A stretch of 11,685 nt of DNA from Deltaproteobacteria bacterium (GCA_019308645.1 JAFDHR010000037.1:1-11685), one strand, 5' to 3'. Shown: positions 1 through 7,003, counted from the stretch's first letter. The notes: generated by a model not told the origin, from the letters alone. Numbers and translations are program-made.

Positions 1-22
1 TAAAGATATCAAGTATTCTTAT

Positions 23-66
23 TCACTTTAGGCATTTTAGCTCACTTTAGGCATTTTAGGCACTTA
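23..66. repeat. Two-copy 19-bp tandem repeat with partial third copy
   Basis: Copies at 23-41 and 42-60 differ only in the last base, and a third partial copy begins at 61. The unit reads tcactttaggcattttag plus g or c. The repeat overlaps the end of the kinase-like ORF and supplies its stop codon (56-58 on the minus strand). Its role is unknown. It resembles short intergenic repeats that recur in environmental deltaproteobacterial genomes, but that comparison is from memory only. Confidence 0.8.
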
Positions 67-595
67 AGCCATTAAATGCATAACTCGTCGGTTTGAGGCG
101 GAGCTTCGCTAGAATAAGATGGGGAATAAAGTGTCCGATCTGGTGGAGGCCTTCAAGGATGGAGGCTATTCTGTAAAAAAGTTTAAAAGCTACTCGGTAG
201 TCCTGAAGGCGACCGGAAGCTAACAAAGTACCCCAGTTTTCTGGGTCAATCCATTCACTGACCCTGTACCACAAACCGTCGGAAGATCTCAGGATGCCAA
301 GATGCCTTACAAAATAGTCCTCGGGAAGTTTCTTGAGTTCCTCCAATTCCTGCTTAAGACGTTCTGCAATCTTTTCGTCGACTCCGGATTGGGAGGTGAA
401 GATGCGGATCATTACAGGCTCTTCCATGCCCTCCTTCCTGCATTTGCAGAGGATGCTTGAATAGCCCTCATGGAGAACCTTTTCGATCCGGTAATCATCA
501 ATATACTTCCTCCCTTCAACAACCTCGCTACCGCAGGAGGGGCAAGTGATGATCTCTTCGGCCACCAGCTGACCACAATTTTGACAAAGCTTCAT
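56..595 (-). pseudogene. Truncated zinc-ribbon / Ser-Thr kinase-like protein
   Basis: The 179-residue product opens with a zinc ribbon (C4-x2-C7 and C18-x2-C21). It continues into what looks like the N-lobe of a protein-kinase fold: YRIEKVLHEGYSS resembles the first strands and glycine loop, VMIRIF is the strand that normally carries the ATP lysine (Arg here), and LKQELEELKKL resembles helix C. The hinge-like segment IASILEGLHQIGHFIPHLIL reaches residue 162 (about base 110), where an HRD catalytic loop would be expected soon after. Instead a 17-residue tail with no kinase features follows and ends in the 19-bp tandem repeat. A full kinase is roughly 260 residues or more, so the C-lobe is missing and catalysis is not possible. 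The start is preceded by a weak AAGAG. I read this as a gene remnant; a functional mini-protein of ribbon plus half-lobe is less likely. Confidence 0.65.
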
Positions 596-831
596 AATTT
601 GCTCTTAAAAATTCGGTTGAAACTTGATAGCCATACACACGCGAGCCTCCGGAAATAAGAAATGTGCTATCCGGGTGAAATTATCTTCTTTCTCTTCAAC
701 AGGAGCTAAATGTCGGTGGTTCATCTGCTGGGAAGGGTGAGGCGACTAATAGTGCAATTGGACGTTTGTCTTAGCTCTGTGAATGGCAATATTTTTCTTT
801 TCTTATTATAAAGTAACTACCCAGGTATCTT

Positions 832-924
832 GCCACAAAGACACCAAGACTATAGAATTCTTTATTATAGCTCCGTTATTCAATTTATATTTATCTCCTC
901 TTTGGGTCTTTGTGCCTTGGTGGC
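832..924. repeat. Imperfect inverted repeat, 19-bp arms
   Basis: Arm 832-850 (gccacaaagacaccaagac) matches the reverse complement of 906-924 (gtctttgtgccttggtggc) at 16 of 19 positions. The 55-bp loop is AT-rich. Words of the type caccaag/cacaaagac are a recurrent intergenic repeat in many bacterial genomes. There is no T-run, so it is not an obvious intrinsic terminator. Confidence 0.7.
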
Positions 925-953
925 TGAATACATTATAAATATGGATAAATAAG

Positions 954-984
954 GCTTGTGAGTCAAACAAAAAGAATCACAAGC
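954..984. repeat. Short perfect inverted repeat, 8-bp arms
   Basis: gcttgtga at 954-961 and tcacaagc at 977-984 form an 8-bp stem with a 15-base loop. Neither side has a T-tract, and no gene lies near enough to assign it as an operator. Confidence 0.5.
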
Positions 985-1573
985 TATGATAAATTAGTAT
1001 TATCCTTCTACCGAAAAGCAGTTAAGACATACACATACAGAAAGCTGTGAAAATATGAAATACACGATTTTTTTTAATTGTAGAATTTTCAATTAAATCT
1101 GACGATCCCTTTTCTTAAAATACAAAATCTGATTTTACCAGAGTGAAAGCCCATTCCGCATTAAAGGGAGAAAGATCTCGGGTATCTGCTATATCTCACG
1201 GCGCAGATGAAATATAGGATATTAAGACGATGCCGCAGATAGATGTAGAAACACCATAAGAATAGCCAACCACAATATCTTGCGAGTAGCCTTTTTTATG
1301 AAAATTCATAGAGAGCTGCTATTAATAGAAAGCCTTTCACAAGTCTCCTGGCTTATTATTACTATATGTAAAATGGACAGGCTTGGTGAACATTTCTAAC
1401 TGAATGTGATAGTCCCTACGCTAGCGCAAAATCAAGGAATTGCGAATCAAACAGAACCCCCGTCTTCCCTCTCATCTACTCAATCTCCCCTATCAACCGA
1501 TTCCGGGTCAATATTCTCTGCAAAAAAGTCTGAGGAATTATCCGGCGGGTAATACTGAAATCAGAATATTCAT

Positions 1574-1597
1574 ACTATAGTCTGTAGACTTATAGTC
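1574..1597 (+). promoter_or_regulatory. C-box operator of the C-R operon
   Basis: Two adjacent palindromic sites are visible: ACTATAGTC at 1574-1582 and GACTTATAGTC at 1587-1597, separated by TGTA. The second is a perfect match to the GACT-n3-AGTC box bound by controller proteins of restriction-modification systems such as Esp1396I and AhdI. The first is one base shorter and lacks the leading G. In characterised systems the left box activates and the right box, which overlaps the -35, represses once controller protein is abundant. The position directly upstream of the controller gene supports the same arrangement. Confidence 0.9.
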
Positions 1598-1613
1598 TTC
1601 ATTCGACCATAAT
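1585..1613 (+). promoter_or_regulatory. C-R promoter, predicted leaderless start
   Basis: A -35-like TAGACT (1585-1590) lies inside the C-box, followed by exactly 17 bp and a -10-like CATAAT (1608-1613). Transcription would begin around 1620-1623, which is at or within three bases of the controller ATG (1623). No Shine-Dalgarno sequence exists between -10 and ATG. Leaderless C-R messages are known from several C-controlled R-M systems. The weak -35 fits a promoter that needs the controller for activation. Confidence 0.75.
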
Positions 1614-1622
1614 TCCCAGCTG

Positions 1623-1895
1623 ATGAAAAGGAACAATCCAGGAAGGCCTGAAAACAGGCCCATTGAGAAGTTTTTTGGTAAGGTATTGCACCAACTCCGC
1701 AAAGAGCGTGGGTTATCTCAGGAAGAGCTTGGCTTCGAAAGCGGATATCACCGCACATATATAAGTCAGCTTGAGCGAGGAAAGAAAAGCCCTTCGCTTC
1801 AGACGATCTTTCAATTGGCCAAGGCATTAAAGGTGGAGCCATCCGAAATAGTTGAGCGTATTCAGAGCTTTGCGGCTCCTCGTTCGAAAAAATAA
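1623..1895 (+). CDS. R-M controller (C) protein, XRE-type helix-turn-helix
   Basis: This 90-residue transcription factor has a helix-turn-helix at about residues 31-53 (LSQEELGFESGYHRTYISQL, then ERG), followed by the SPSLQTIFQLAKALKVEPSE segment typical of XRE domains. The size and the HRTYIS-LERG recognition-helix region match controller proteins of Type II R-M systems. It is expected to bind as dimers to the two C-boxes 26-49 bp upstream, first activating and then repressing its own promoter and the endonuclease gene 23 bp downstream. About 15 extra N-terminal residues (KRNNPGRPENRPIEK) precede the usual FGKVL start of the fold. The ATG at 1623 is the only ATG before the domain and sits at the predicted transcript start. 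Naming it a C protein rests on family, operator and neighbours together. Confidence 0.92.
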   Translation: MKRNNPGRPENRPIEKFFGKVLHQLRKERGLSQEELGFESGYHRTYISQLERGKKSPSLQTIFQLAKALKVEPSEIVERIQSFAAPRSKK

Positions 1896-1918
1896 CGATA
1901 TCTCTTTTACTATTAGCC

Positions 1919-2530
1919 ATGAAAATTGTAGAAATACATGATGTTTTTTCAGTGGGTCCTTTTCCTCAATCCGAGGAATGGCAAATCGTATGTAAACATG
2001 TGCAAGAAGCAATTTATGCAACAGATTGGCCCCATGGATCTGGGAAGTTCACAATCTACCCGGAGAGCGGCAAGAAACGAGGAGAAGGGAACGGGGTGGT
2101 TCCTATCAAAATGCCTTGCATTAGGTTTCTTAGAAAATTGGGCTGGTTAACTGAAAAGTTGCCTCCTCTTGAAAGGGGGATTATCAAGCCAGGAGACTTG
2201 GATGCCCTGTTCAAATGCAGTGCTGGATTCATAGGATTTGAATGGGAAACAGGCAATATTTCTTCAAGCCATAGGGCAATCAATAAGCTACTTTTGACTA
2301 TGCAGGCTGGCGGGCTTATCGGTGGTTTCCTGGTTGTTCCAAGTGACAAACTAAAACTATTTTTAACAGACCGAATTGGCAATATAGGTGAGCTGAGACC
2401 CTACTTACCTCTTTGGAGTTCAATACCAATTAAGGAAGGTGTATTGCGCATCGTGGTTGTTGAGCATGATGCAACAAGTTTCGATGTCCCAAGAATCCCA
2501 AAGGGAATTGATGGAAGGGCTATCGAGTAA
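1919..2530 (+). CDS. BamHI-family Type II restriction endonuclease (predicted GGATCC)
   Basis: This 203-residue protein is recognisably a homolog of BamHI (213 aa), with blocks such as NGVVPIK (58-64), GFEWETGNISSSHR (106-119), NKLLL (122-126), LTDRIGN (149-155) and IPKGIDG (193-199). The metal and catalytic residues align with BamHI: E85 (E77), D95 (D94), E108 (E111) and E110 (E113). The DNA contacts also align: N113 (N116), S115 (S118), R119 (R122), D151-R152 (D154-R155) and D198 (D196). With all of these present, the likely substrate is GGATCC, cut as a dimer. The protein ends shortly after D198 and lacks most of the BamHI C-terminal tail (KRSIKKWKDKVENK), as the shorter homolog OkrAI does. 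The ATG lies 23 bp after the controller stop with no clear Shine-Dalgarno, which suggests operon transcription and weak initiation. BamHI residue numbers are from memory of the published structure. Confidence 0.93.
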   Translation: MKIVEIHDVFSVGPFPQSEEWQIVCKHVQEAIYATDWPHGSGKFTIYPESGKKRGEGNGVVPIKMPCIRFLRKLGWLTEKLPPLERGIIKPGDLDALFKCSAGFIGFEWETGNISSSHRAINKLLLTMQAGGLIGGFLVVPSDKLKLFLTDRIGNIGELRPYLPLWSSIPIKEGVLRIVVVEHDATSFDVPRIPKGIDGRAIE

Positions 2531-2534
2531 TGTT

Positions 2535-3914
2535 TTAGTTCCGACGGAGCATTAAAATGTATTCCCGCCGCATTGTATTGGAAATACCCGTGATGGGTCG
2601 ACTCATCATTTTGACCAGTTCGAAACCATGGTTTGAACCCAGGTCGGCAAGTATTTCATGAAGGCCTCGCACCTTTTCGGGGGATACCCCCAAGACTTTG
2701 CCTAATTGGTTGTTATTCGTCCCAACAATAATAGTACATATTCGACCTGGACGCAGAACGCGTGCACATTCTGTGAGTACGTTGTCCATGTCCTCTTGAT
2801 ACAGCTCAAATTTCTCAGACAGCTTTCGCCCGCGAAGACCTATCGTGCACTCCCGAAGTTTATCCGTTTCCACACCAAGGAAATTCAAATGAAAGGAATC
2901 ATTGCTGAGGTAATCGATGGCGAAACTATATGGTGGAGAGAAAATGATACCATCCACACTTGCATCCTCCAGCATAAGCGCCCTAGAGTCGCCTTCTAGG
3001 GCTTCCGCATGAGCGAGATCCGATTCCAGCCCTGCCAGAACATTCTGGATCTTTTCTGTAACAAATAGGTAGCGTTCAAGTATGGCCTTGAACTGATCTA
3101 AAGGTAACTTTCGGCCACTTCTTTCGGAATACCCGGCACTGTCGAGGTAGGCCAGTAAAAGGAAATTGTAAGTATCTGAGGTTTCCCGCTCCTTACTTGT
3201 AAGCTGACTTCTATCTTTCTTTGTTACATATTCAGCGGCTGGCTCCATAACCGTCATAAAGCGTTTAGTTGCTGTGGTTCTATGGGTTTTGGTACCACAA
3301 TTCGGTTTTCCAACCTGTTTTTGAAAATATGCAAATACCTCCTTATAATTGTCAAGTGCCTTGCGAGCTCGAGTCAAGGACATTGTAAGTGCGTCGATTT
3401 TCGTCTGAGTCATAAATCTGCAAAATGGACTTGAATCCACACCGATCGAGTTGATTCCCATCAAACATGCCTCTACCAATGTAGTGCCAGAACCCATCAT
3501 GGGGTCCAATACAATATCGCCAGGCTTGAGCCCCATAATATTCATGAGACCTTTGATCATTTGAGGATGGAATTTTCCCCGGTATGGAAAGAGGCCATGA
3601 GTTGCATAGCCGGTTCTGAATACGTTTTTCTGAAAAAAAGACTTCAGCCTGGAGGATGAATGCGTGGGCAATCTCAACGATTTACCGGTGCACATAAGGA
3701 AGTGGTGAGTGTAACTGTCACCTATGCGGGCAAAGTATGCGGCGTTTCGAATAAGTTCTTCATCGGTAAGGAGCTGGTTCTCATAGAAGGCAAGTTTTAA
3801 TTCGTAAACGTCGTCCAAATTGGGCACGAGTTGTCGTTCAGGAGGGAATAACTGATCTGCTAAATCTTTTGAGAGGGCATCAGCAACCTTCGAAACGGGC
3901 ACATTGTTTCTCAT
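2535..3914 (-). CDS. SPPY-type DNA methyltransferase, probable N4-cytosine
   Basis: The 459-residue protein has a motif X-like segment (YRGKFHPQM, about 111-119), the AdoMet-binding motif DPMMGSGTT at 137-145 and a catalytic motif SPPY at 326-329. The order is motif I first, then about 180 residues, then motif IV. The long spacer probably holds the target-recognition region (alpha-like arrangement). SPPY is the usual signature of N4-cytosine amino-methyltransferases, which would suit GGATCC since BamHI modification is N4-methylcytosine. It begins one base after the stop of the upstream methyltransferase, so it is co-transcribed and probably translated by re-initiation. Its stop lies 4 bp from the stop of the convergent endonuclease gene. 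It is close in size to M.BamHI (423 aa). An unrelated specificity cannot be excluded. Confidence 0.88.
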   Translation of the reverse strand: MRNNVPVSKVADALSKDLADQLFPPERQLVPNLDDVYELKLAFYENQLLTDEELIRNAAYFARIGDSYTHHFLMCTGKSLRLPTHSSSRLKSFFQKNVFRTGYATHGLFPYRGKFHPQMIKGLMNIMGLKPGDIVLDPMMGSGTTLVEACLMGINSIGVDSSPFCRFMTQTKIDALTMSLTRARKALDNYKEVFAYFQKQVGKPNCGTKTHRTTATKRFMTVMEPAAEYVTKKDRSQLTSKERETSDTYNFLLLAYLDSAGYSERSGRKLPLDQFKAILERYLFVTEKIQNVLAGLESDLAHAEALEGDSRALMLEDASVDGIIFSPPYSFAIDYLSNDSFHLNFLGVETDKLRECTIGLRGRKLSEKFELYQEDMDNVLTECARVLRPGRICTIIVGTNNNQLGKVLGVSPEKVRGLHEILADLGSNHGFELVKMMSRPITGISNTMRREYILMLRRN

Positions 3915-3915
3915 T

Positions 3916-4788
3916 TCAACTTTCGACGTAATCTTCGGACTTGTGAGGGCTCAGGTCTCCGGTTTGTAACCTCTCAATAATTGCATCGCAGCGTTCAAGT
4001 TCAATGCCAATCCAGTGACGGCCAGTCCTTTCGCACACATCGTAAGTTGTTCCGCTACCACCAAGAGGATCCATCACAACATCGCATTCTTGAGTAGACA
4101 TTTGAACAGTACGTTCAATCAGCTTTGTAGATAATTGGTTCACAGATCTCTCCCGGCTCTTGAATTTCCAGTGCCTCACTGGCGTAATGTCATTCCAGAC
4201 ATCTGTCAGGTTGACCCCCCTCGGATTCATAGCCCCTCTGTGTCCACCATAGTCCTTGAGTTCTCGGCCACAATGACGACAAACCTCTATTGGAGTCCGA
4301 ATCTTCCTGAAAACCCTTGGCTTTCCCTTTGTGAAATACAGCAGGCTATAGTGAGAAGGATACAGCCTCCCAGGAATTGGCAAAGAAAGTTTGATGTTTA
4401 CGGCGATCCAATGTCGAAAGGTCAACCCGGATTCGGTCAAATAATTCCCCAGAATGATGTTCCATTTCGGAAGATTATAAAGAAAAAGAGCCCCACCAGG
4501 TTTCAATACTCGAATGCAGTGATCCAGCCATTCCTTGCACCACGAAATGTAATTCTCATCGGGACGATCATCGTTTACCTGAGATCCGTATTCTTTGGAA
4601 AGATTAAATGGGGGATCAGCAAATACAGTATCAATGGTCTCCCTGCGGAAATATGGGAGAAGTTGCAAGCAATCCCCTTCATAAAGGACGCCCAACTGCG
4701 TCGAGTATACCCGACTCTTCTCAACATTAGGTTCAGCAATGTCGGTTGGTATCCATATTTCTGGATTATCGAGGACTTGCAAGGTCAT
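3916..4788 (-). CDS. Beta-class DNA methyltransferase (DPPF type)
   Basis: In this 290-residue enzyme the catalytic motif DPPF (58-61, in FADPPFNLSKEYG) comes first and the AdoMet motif DPLGGSGTT (240-248) last, the beta-class order. The middle region (about 120-210) would recognise the target and contains a possible half zinc site, C170-x2-C173, followed by H183. DPPF/DPPY is most common in N6-adenine enzymes but also occurs in some N4-cytosine enzymes, so the modified base is uncertain. It is the first gene of the modification operon, 36 bases after the predicted transcript start, and runs directly into the second methyltransferase. No good Shine-Dalgarno precedes the ATG. B. amyloliquefaciens H also has a long (M.BamHI) and a short (M.BamHII, 265 aa) GGATCC methylase, and the two genes here have a similar size split. 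That parallel is inference. Confidence 0.88.
   Translation of the reverse strand: MTLQVLDNPEIWIPTDIAEPNVEKSRVYSTQLGVLYEGDCLQLLPYFRRETIDTVFADPPFNLSKEYGSQVNDDRPDENYISWCKEWLDHCIRVLKPGGALFLYNLPKWNIILGNYLTESGLTFRHWIAVNIKLSLPIPGRLYPSHYSLLYFTKGKPRVFRKIRTPIEVCRHCGRELKDYGGHRGAMNPRGVNLTDVWNDITPVRHWKFKSRERSVNQLSTKLIERTVQMSTQECDVVMDPLGGSGTTYDVCERTGRHWIGIELERCDAIIERLQTGDLSPHKSEDYVES
4067..4072. other. GGATCC site inside the first methyltransferase gene
   Basis: This is the only GGATCC I find by eye in the window, and it is the predicted target of the endonuclease. It falls in the codons for Met-Asp-Pro of the AdoMet motif (MDPLGG). The host copy must be methylated to survive. Any regulatory role is unproven. 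Confidence 0.6.
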
Positions 4789-4830
4789 AATATAAAGTTG
4801 ATTGATAAAGGCTCACTTTTTGTGGAAAAA

Positions 4831-4859
4831 AGTATAAGGAATTGACGGTTGTGTGTCAA
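4831..4859 (-). promoter_or_regulatory. Consensus sigma70 promoter of the methyltransferase operon
   Basis: On the minus strand a perfect -35 TTGACA (4859-4854) and a near-perfect -10 TATACT (4836-4831) are separated by exactly 17 bp. The predicted start is near 4824, giving a leader of about 36 bases. No C-box-like GACT/AGTC palindrome overlaps it, so the modification genes should be expressed independently of the controller. Confidence 0.85.
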
Positions 4860-5061
4860 GCCTAAATCATACCCATTCTGTTGTGGTTCAGGGTTTAATA
4901 TCAAATACATAGGGGGATAGCGGTATTTGGCGCCACCCATCAAAACATAGAGGACATAGCTGACAATGATGAATAACTGTGATCGAAAGTATACAAATCA
5001 ATAGTGTTAATAATGTCTCAATCTTCGAGATCAGGTTTGGATATCTTGCCATTATCCTAAA

Positions 5062-5098
5062 TTTTTAAAAAGTTAAGATATTTTACGTATATCTAACT
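5062..5098 (-). terminator. Possible intrinsic terminator after the oxidoreductase gene
   Basis: On the minus strand the arms agttagatat (5098-5089) and atatcttaact (5081-5071) pair with one bulged base. They are followed by a T-rich run, TTTTTAAAAATTT, starting at about 5070. The stem is AT-rich and therefore weak, and it lies about 130 bp beyond the oxidoreductase stop. Orientation and position suit termination of that transcript before the methyltransferase promoter. Confidence 0.4.
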
Positions 5099-5228
5099 GA
5101 ATTCAACAGTTTCGGGCAATACCAATCTACTGCATATTTCAATCCCAATTCATTCAAAGCAGGAGGTCGAAAATCACAATAAAAATGTTGTTAGCCGACC
5201 TTAAAGCCCCTATGGTGAAACTGCAAGA

Positions 5229-6935
5229 TCAAGTCTCAGGTATTACACTTTTATTGAAGATAGCGTCTATTTCGTCCTGCGGTATATCAAACACCTCATT
5301 GTGTGGGGGAAGCTTTTCCTTCCTCATAAACTCAGGCAAAATGTTATGGAGATCTGTCCACCCGGCTGAATGGTTAAAGGCCAGTTCATCTTTTATGGTA
5401 TTGATACCGATATTCATTACATCATCCGCCTTGATATTGGTGCCGTACCTGGCATTGAGTAGTTTGACAAGTATCTCATATATAACCTGTCCCTTTGCAG
5501 GCAAGGCTAAATAACAATACCCAACAGAGTCAATGGTAGCACTTAGTATTTGGGCATCGCGAGATCTTTTTACCTGACCCTCCTTTGATAGCGAATCACG
5601 GTAATCAAGACCTGCCGTATGATCTGCACCCATAGGTGAAGTGCAATAAGTCACCCCCACTGCTTTACAGGCCCTTGCATCATGGGCCGGAAAAGCCTGG
5701 CCTTTGGAAACAGGAACCCTATCCAGCCCCAGAAACTGGGCTGTGGAGGCAGTGCCCTGCCCTACAATCCTACCAATAGGTGAACCCTCCCTCAGTTCTT
5801 TCAATATCCCTATTACCCTTTGATCATCTCCAAACTCAATAACCCCAGCCTCCATTAACTGAGCAATGGCGCTTCCCACCTCGATAGTATCAACGCCTAA
5901 ATCGTCACAGATCCTGTCCATTTTGGCTATTTCATCAAGATTCGTAATACCTAAATTGGTGCCAAGCATAGCAAGGGTTTCATATTCCAGGGCTGAGGTC
6001 AAATGCTGGCCGTCTTCTCCATGGAAGACTATAGAACATTGAACAACACAACCGGGCATGCAACCATGCATCCTTCCCCCTCTGCTTTGATTGACCTTGG
6101 AGATGGTTTCACCATAGATATTCTCTATACCCTTAACTGGCCCTCCATGATAATTCCAGCTGGGCATGCTCCCCAACTGGCTAAGAAAGCTGATTACACC
6201 TGGGGTTCCAAATTTAGAAACTGATTGTCTACTTTTATCCTGTTTCAAAATCTCAACCAGACTCCTTACTGTCTCCTTAAATGGCTCTTTGTTCATAGGT
6301 TCAATAGCCTTGGTATCTTTTGCATTAATTACAATAGCCTTTACTCCCTTTGATCCCATAACAGCACCCAGACCACCCCTTGCTGCATGACGAGATGGCC
6401 TGCCATCCTGATCCGTAATAGCAATGGTCGATGCAGCCATTTTTGCCTCCCCTGCAGGCCCAATGGAGATAACCCCTATCTCTTTTCCATATTTATTTTG
6501 AAGTGCAGTAACAAGGTCATAATTCATTTTTCCTGACAAATCAGGAGAGCTAATAATCTGTGCTCCTTTGGGGTCTATATAGATAATATAGGTTTGATTT
6601 TCCTTTGGCACTCCCTGAATAATAATTGCCTTGATACCCAATCTATCTAATTTCTGTGCAGCAGTACCACCGGCATTAGATTCCTTAATGGTTTTGGTCA
6701 ATGGGCTTTTGGCGCCAAAGGAAATCCTGCCAAAGGATGGGGCCATAGTTCCAGCCAGAAGACCAGGTGCTACCACAAGCTTATTTTCATGGCTCAAGGG
6801 GTGGGCCATTGCTGGAACCTCTGTATTCAATATCCTGGCGCTCAAACCTCTTCCACCAAGCAAGTTATAGTTTCGAGGAGATTTCTCGATGTAGACTTTA
6901 AGCTCCGCCATATCGATTCGCGTTATTGTATTCAT
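5229..6935 (-). CDS. Aldehyde ferredoxin oxidoreductase family (W/Mo pterin enzyme)
   Basis: This 568-residue enzyme belongs to the tungsten- or molybdenum-bispyranopterin oxidoreductases, which typically oxidise aldehydes to acids with ferredoxin as electron acceptor in the anaerobic cytoplasm. The N-terminal domain shows LLGGRGLSARIL (25-36), NKLVVAPGLLAGT (51-63), FGRISFGAKSPLT (69-81) and NAGGTAAQKLDRLG (87-100). The [4Fe-4S] ligands are C292, C296 and C300 (GCMPGCVVQC, a C-x3-C-x3-C spacing rather than the C-x2-C-x3-C of Pyrococcus AOR) and C474 in DSVGYC, the counterpart of the D-x2-GLC motif. A second pterin-contact motif is DDLGVD (344-349), and EYETLAMLG (317-325) matches the family. 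Length is near the usual 570-620. GAGAGG lies 5 bases before the ATG. A structured leader precedes it. The substrate cannot be read from the sequence. Confidence 0.95.
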   Translation of the reverse strand: MNTITRIDMAELKVYIEKSPRNYNLLGGRGLSARILNTEVPAMAHPLSHENKLVVAPGLLAGTMAPSFGRISFGAKSPLTKTIKESNAGGTAAQKLDRLGIKAIIIQGVPKENQTYIIYIDPKGAQIISSPDLSGKMNYDLVTALQNKYGKEIGVISIGPAGEAKMAASTIAITDQDGRPSRHAARGGLGAVMGSKGVKAIVINAKDTKAIEPMNKEPFKETVRSLVEILKQDKSRQSVSKFGTPGVISFLSQLGSMPSWNYHGGPVKGIENIYGETISKVNQSRGGRMHGCMPGCVVQCSIVFHGEDGQHLTSALEYETLAMLGTNLGITNLDEIAKMDRICDDLGVDTIEVGSAIAQLMEAGVIEFGDDQRVIGILKELREGSPIGRIVGQGTASTAQFLGLDRVPVSKGQAFPAHDARACKAVGVTYCTSPMGADHTAGLDYRDSLSKEGQVKRSRDAQILSATIDSVGYCYLALPAKGQVIYEILVKLLNARYGTNIKADDVMNIGINTIKDELAFNHSAGWTDLHNILPEFMRKEKLPPHNEVFDIPQDEIDAIFNKSVIPET

Positions 6936-7003
6936 TATGGCCTCTCTTGAATTTGTGGGAGATTATTTAATTTTATACTAATTTTCTTTTTGGACGCAGC
7001 CTG

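Larger units (their letters stand above)
596..1573. other. Long stretch without a supportable gene
   Basis: I see no convincing coding region here on either strand. It is AT-rich and contains two inverted repeats (832-924 and 954-984), annotated separately. Around 1190-1250 there are GCGCAGAT and CCGCAGAT elements resembling the common ATCTGCG intergenic motif that also occurs near 7210-7228. It separates the broken kinase-like gene from the restriction-modification module and may be degraded flank. Confidence 0.6.
4789..5228. other. Gap between methyltransferase operon and oxidoreductase
   Basis: This stretch holds the methyltransferase promoter (4831-4859) and a possible terminator for the oxidoreductase transcript (5071-5098). 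I see no gene in it. It marks the right edge of the restriction-modification module. I found no direct repeat or integrase gene that would define how the module arrived. Confidence 0.6.

Noticed and set aside
60..117. GTTATGC-like core on the minus strand suggesting an integron attC site
   Set aside because: No matching partner core or imperfect palindrome of the expected layout, and no integrase in view.
1142..1254. Protein-like run (GTG AAA GCC ... GTA GAA ACA CCA TAA) broken by an in-frame TAG
   Set aside because: Only two pieces of 24 and 13 codons; I could not match them to any family, so I do not call a pseudogene.
1938..2382. Alternative ORFs overlapping the endonuclease (plus 1938-2150, minus 2056-2382)
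   Set aside because: The BamHI-like frame is continuous with conserved residues throughout; the others are shadows.
1623..2530. Helix-turn-helix gene plus neighbour as a toxin-antitoxin pair
   Set aside because: The operator is a C-box and the second gene is a clear restriction endonuclease.
2535..4788. The two methyltransferases as HsdM or Mod subunits of a Type I or III system
   Set aside because: No helicase/ATPase or specificity subunit is present; the C-box, controller and BamHI-like nuclease define a Type II system.
4135..4845. Long plus-strand ORF of 236 codons
   Set aside because: It lies antisense to the beta-class methyltransferase, which has clear catalytic motifs; the antisense product has no recognisable family and spans the methylase promoter.
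5185..6870. Several plus-strand ORFs across the oxidoreductase region
   Set aside because: All are antisense to a well-conserved AOR-family gene and carry no family motifs.
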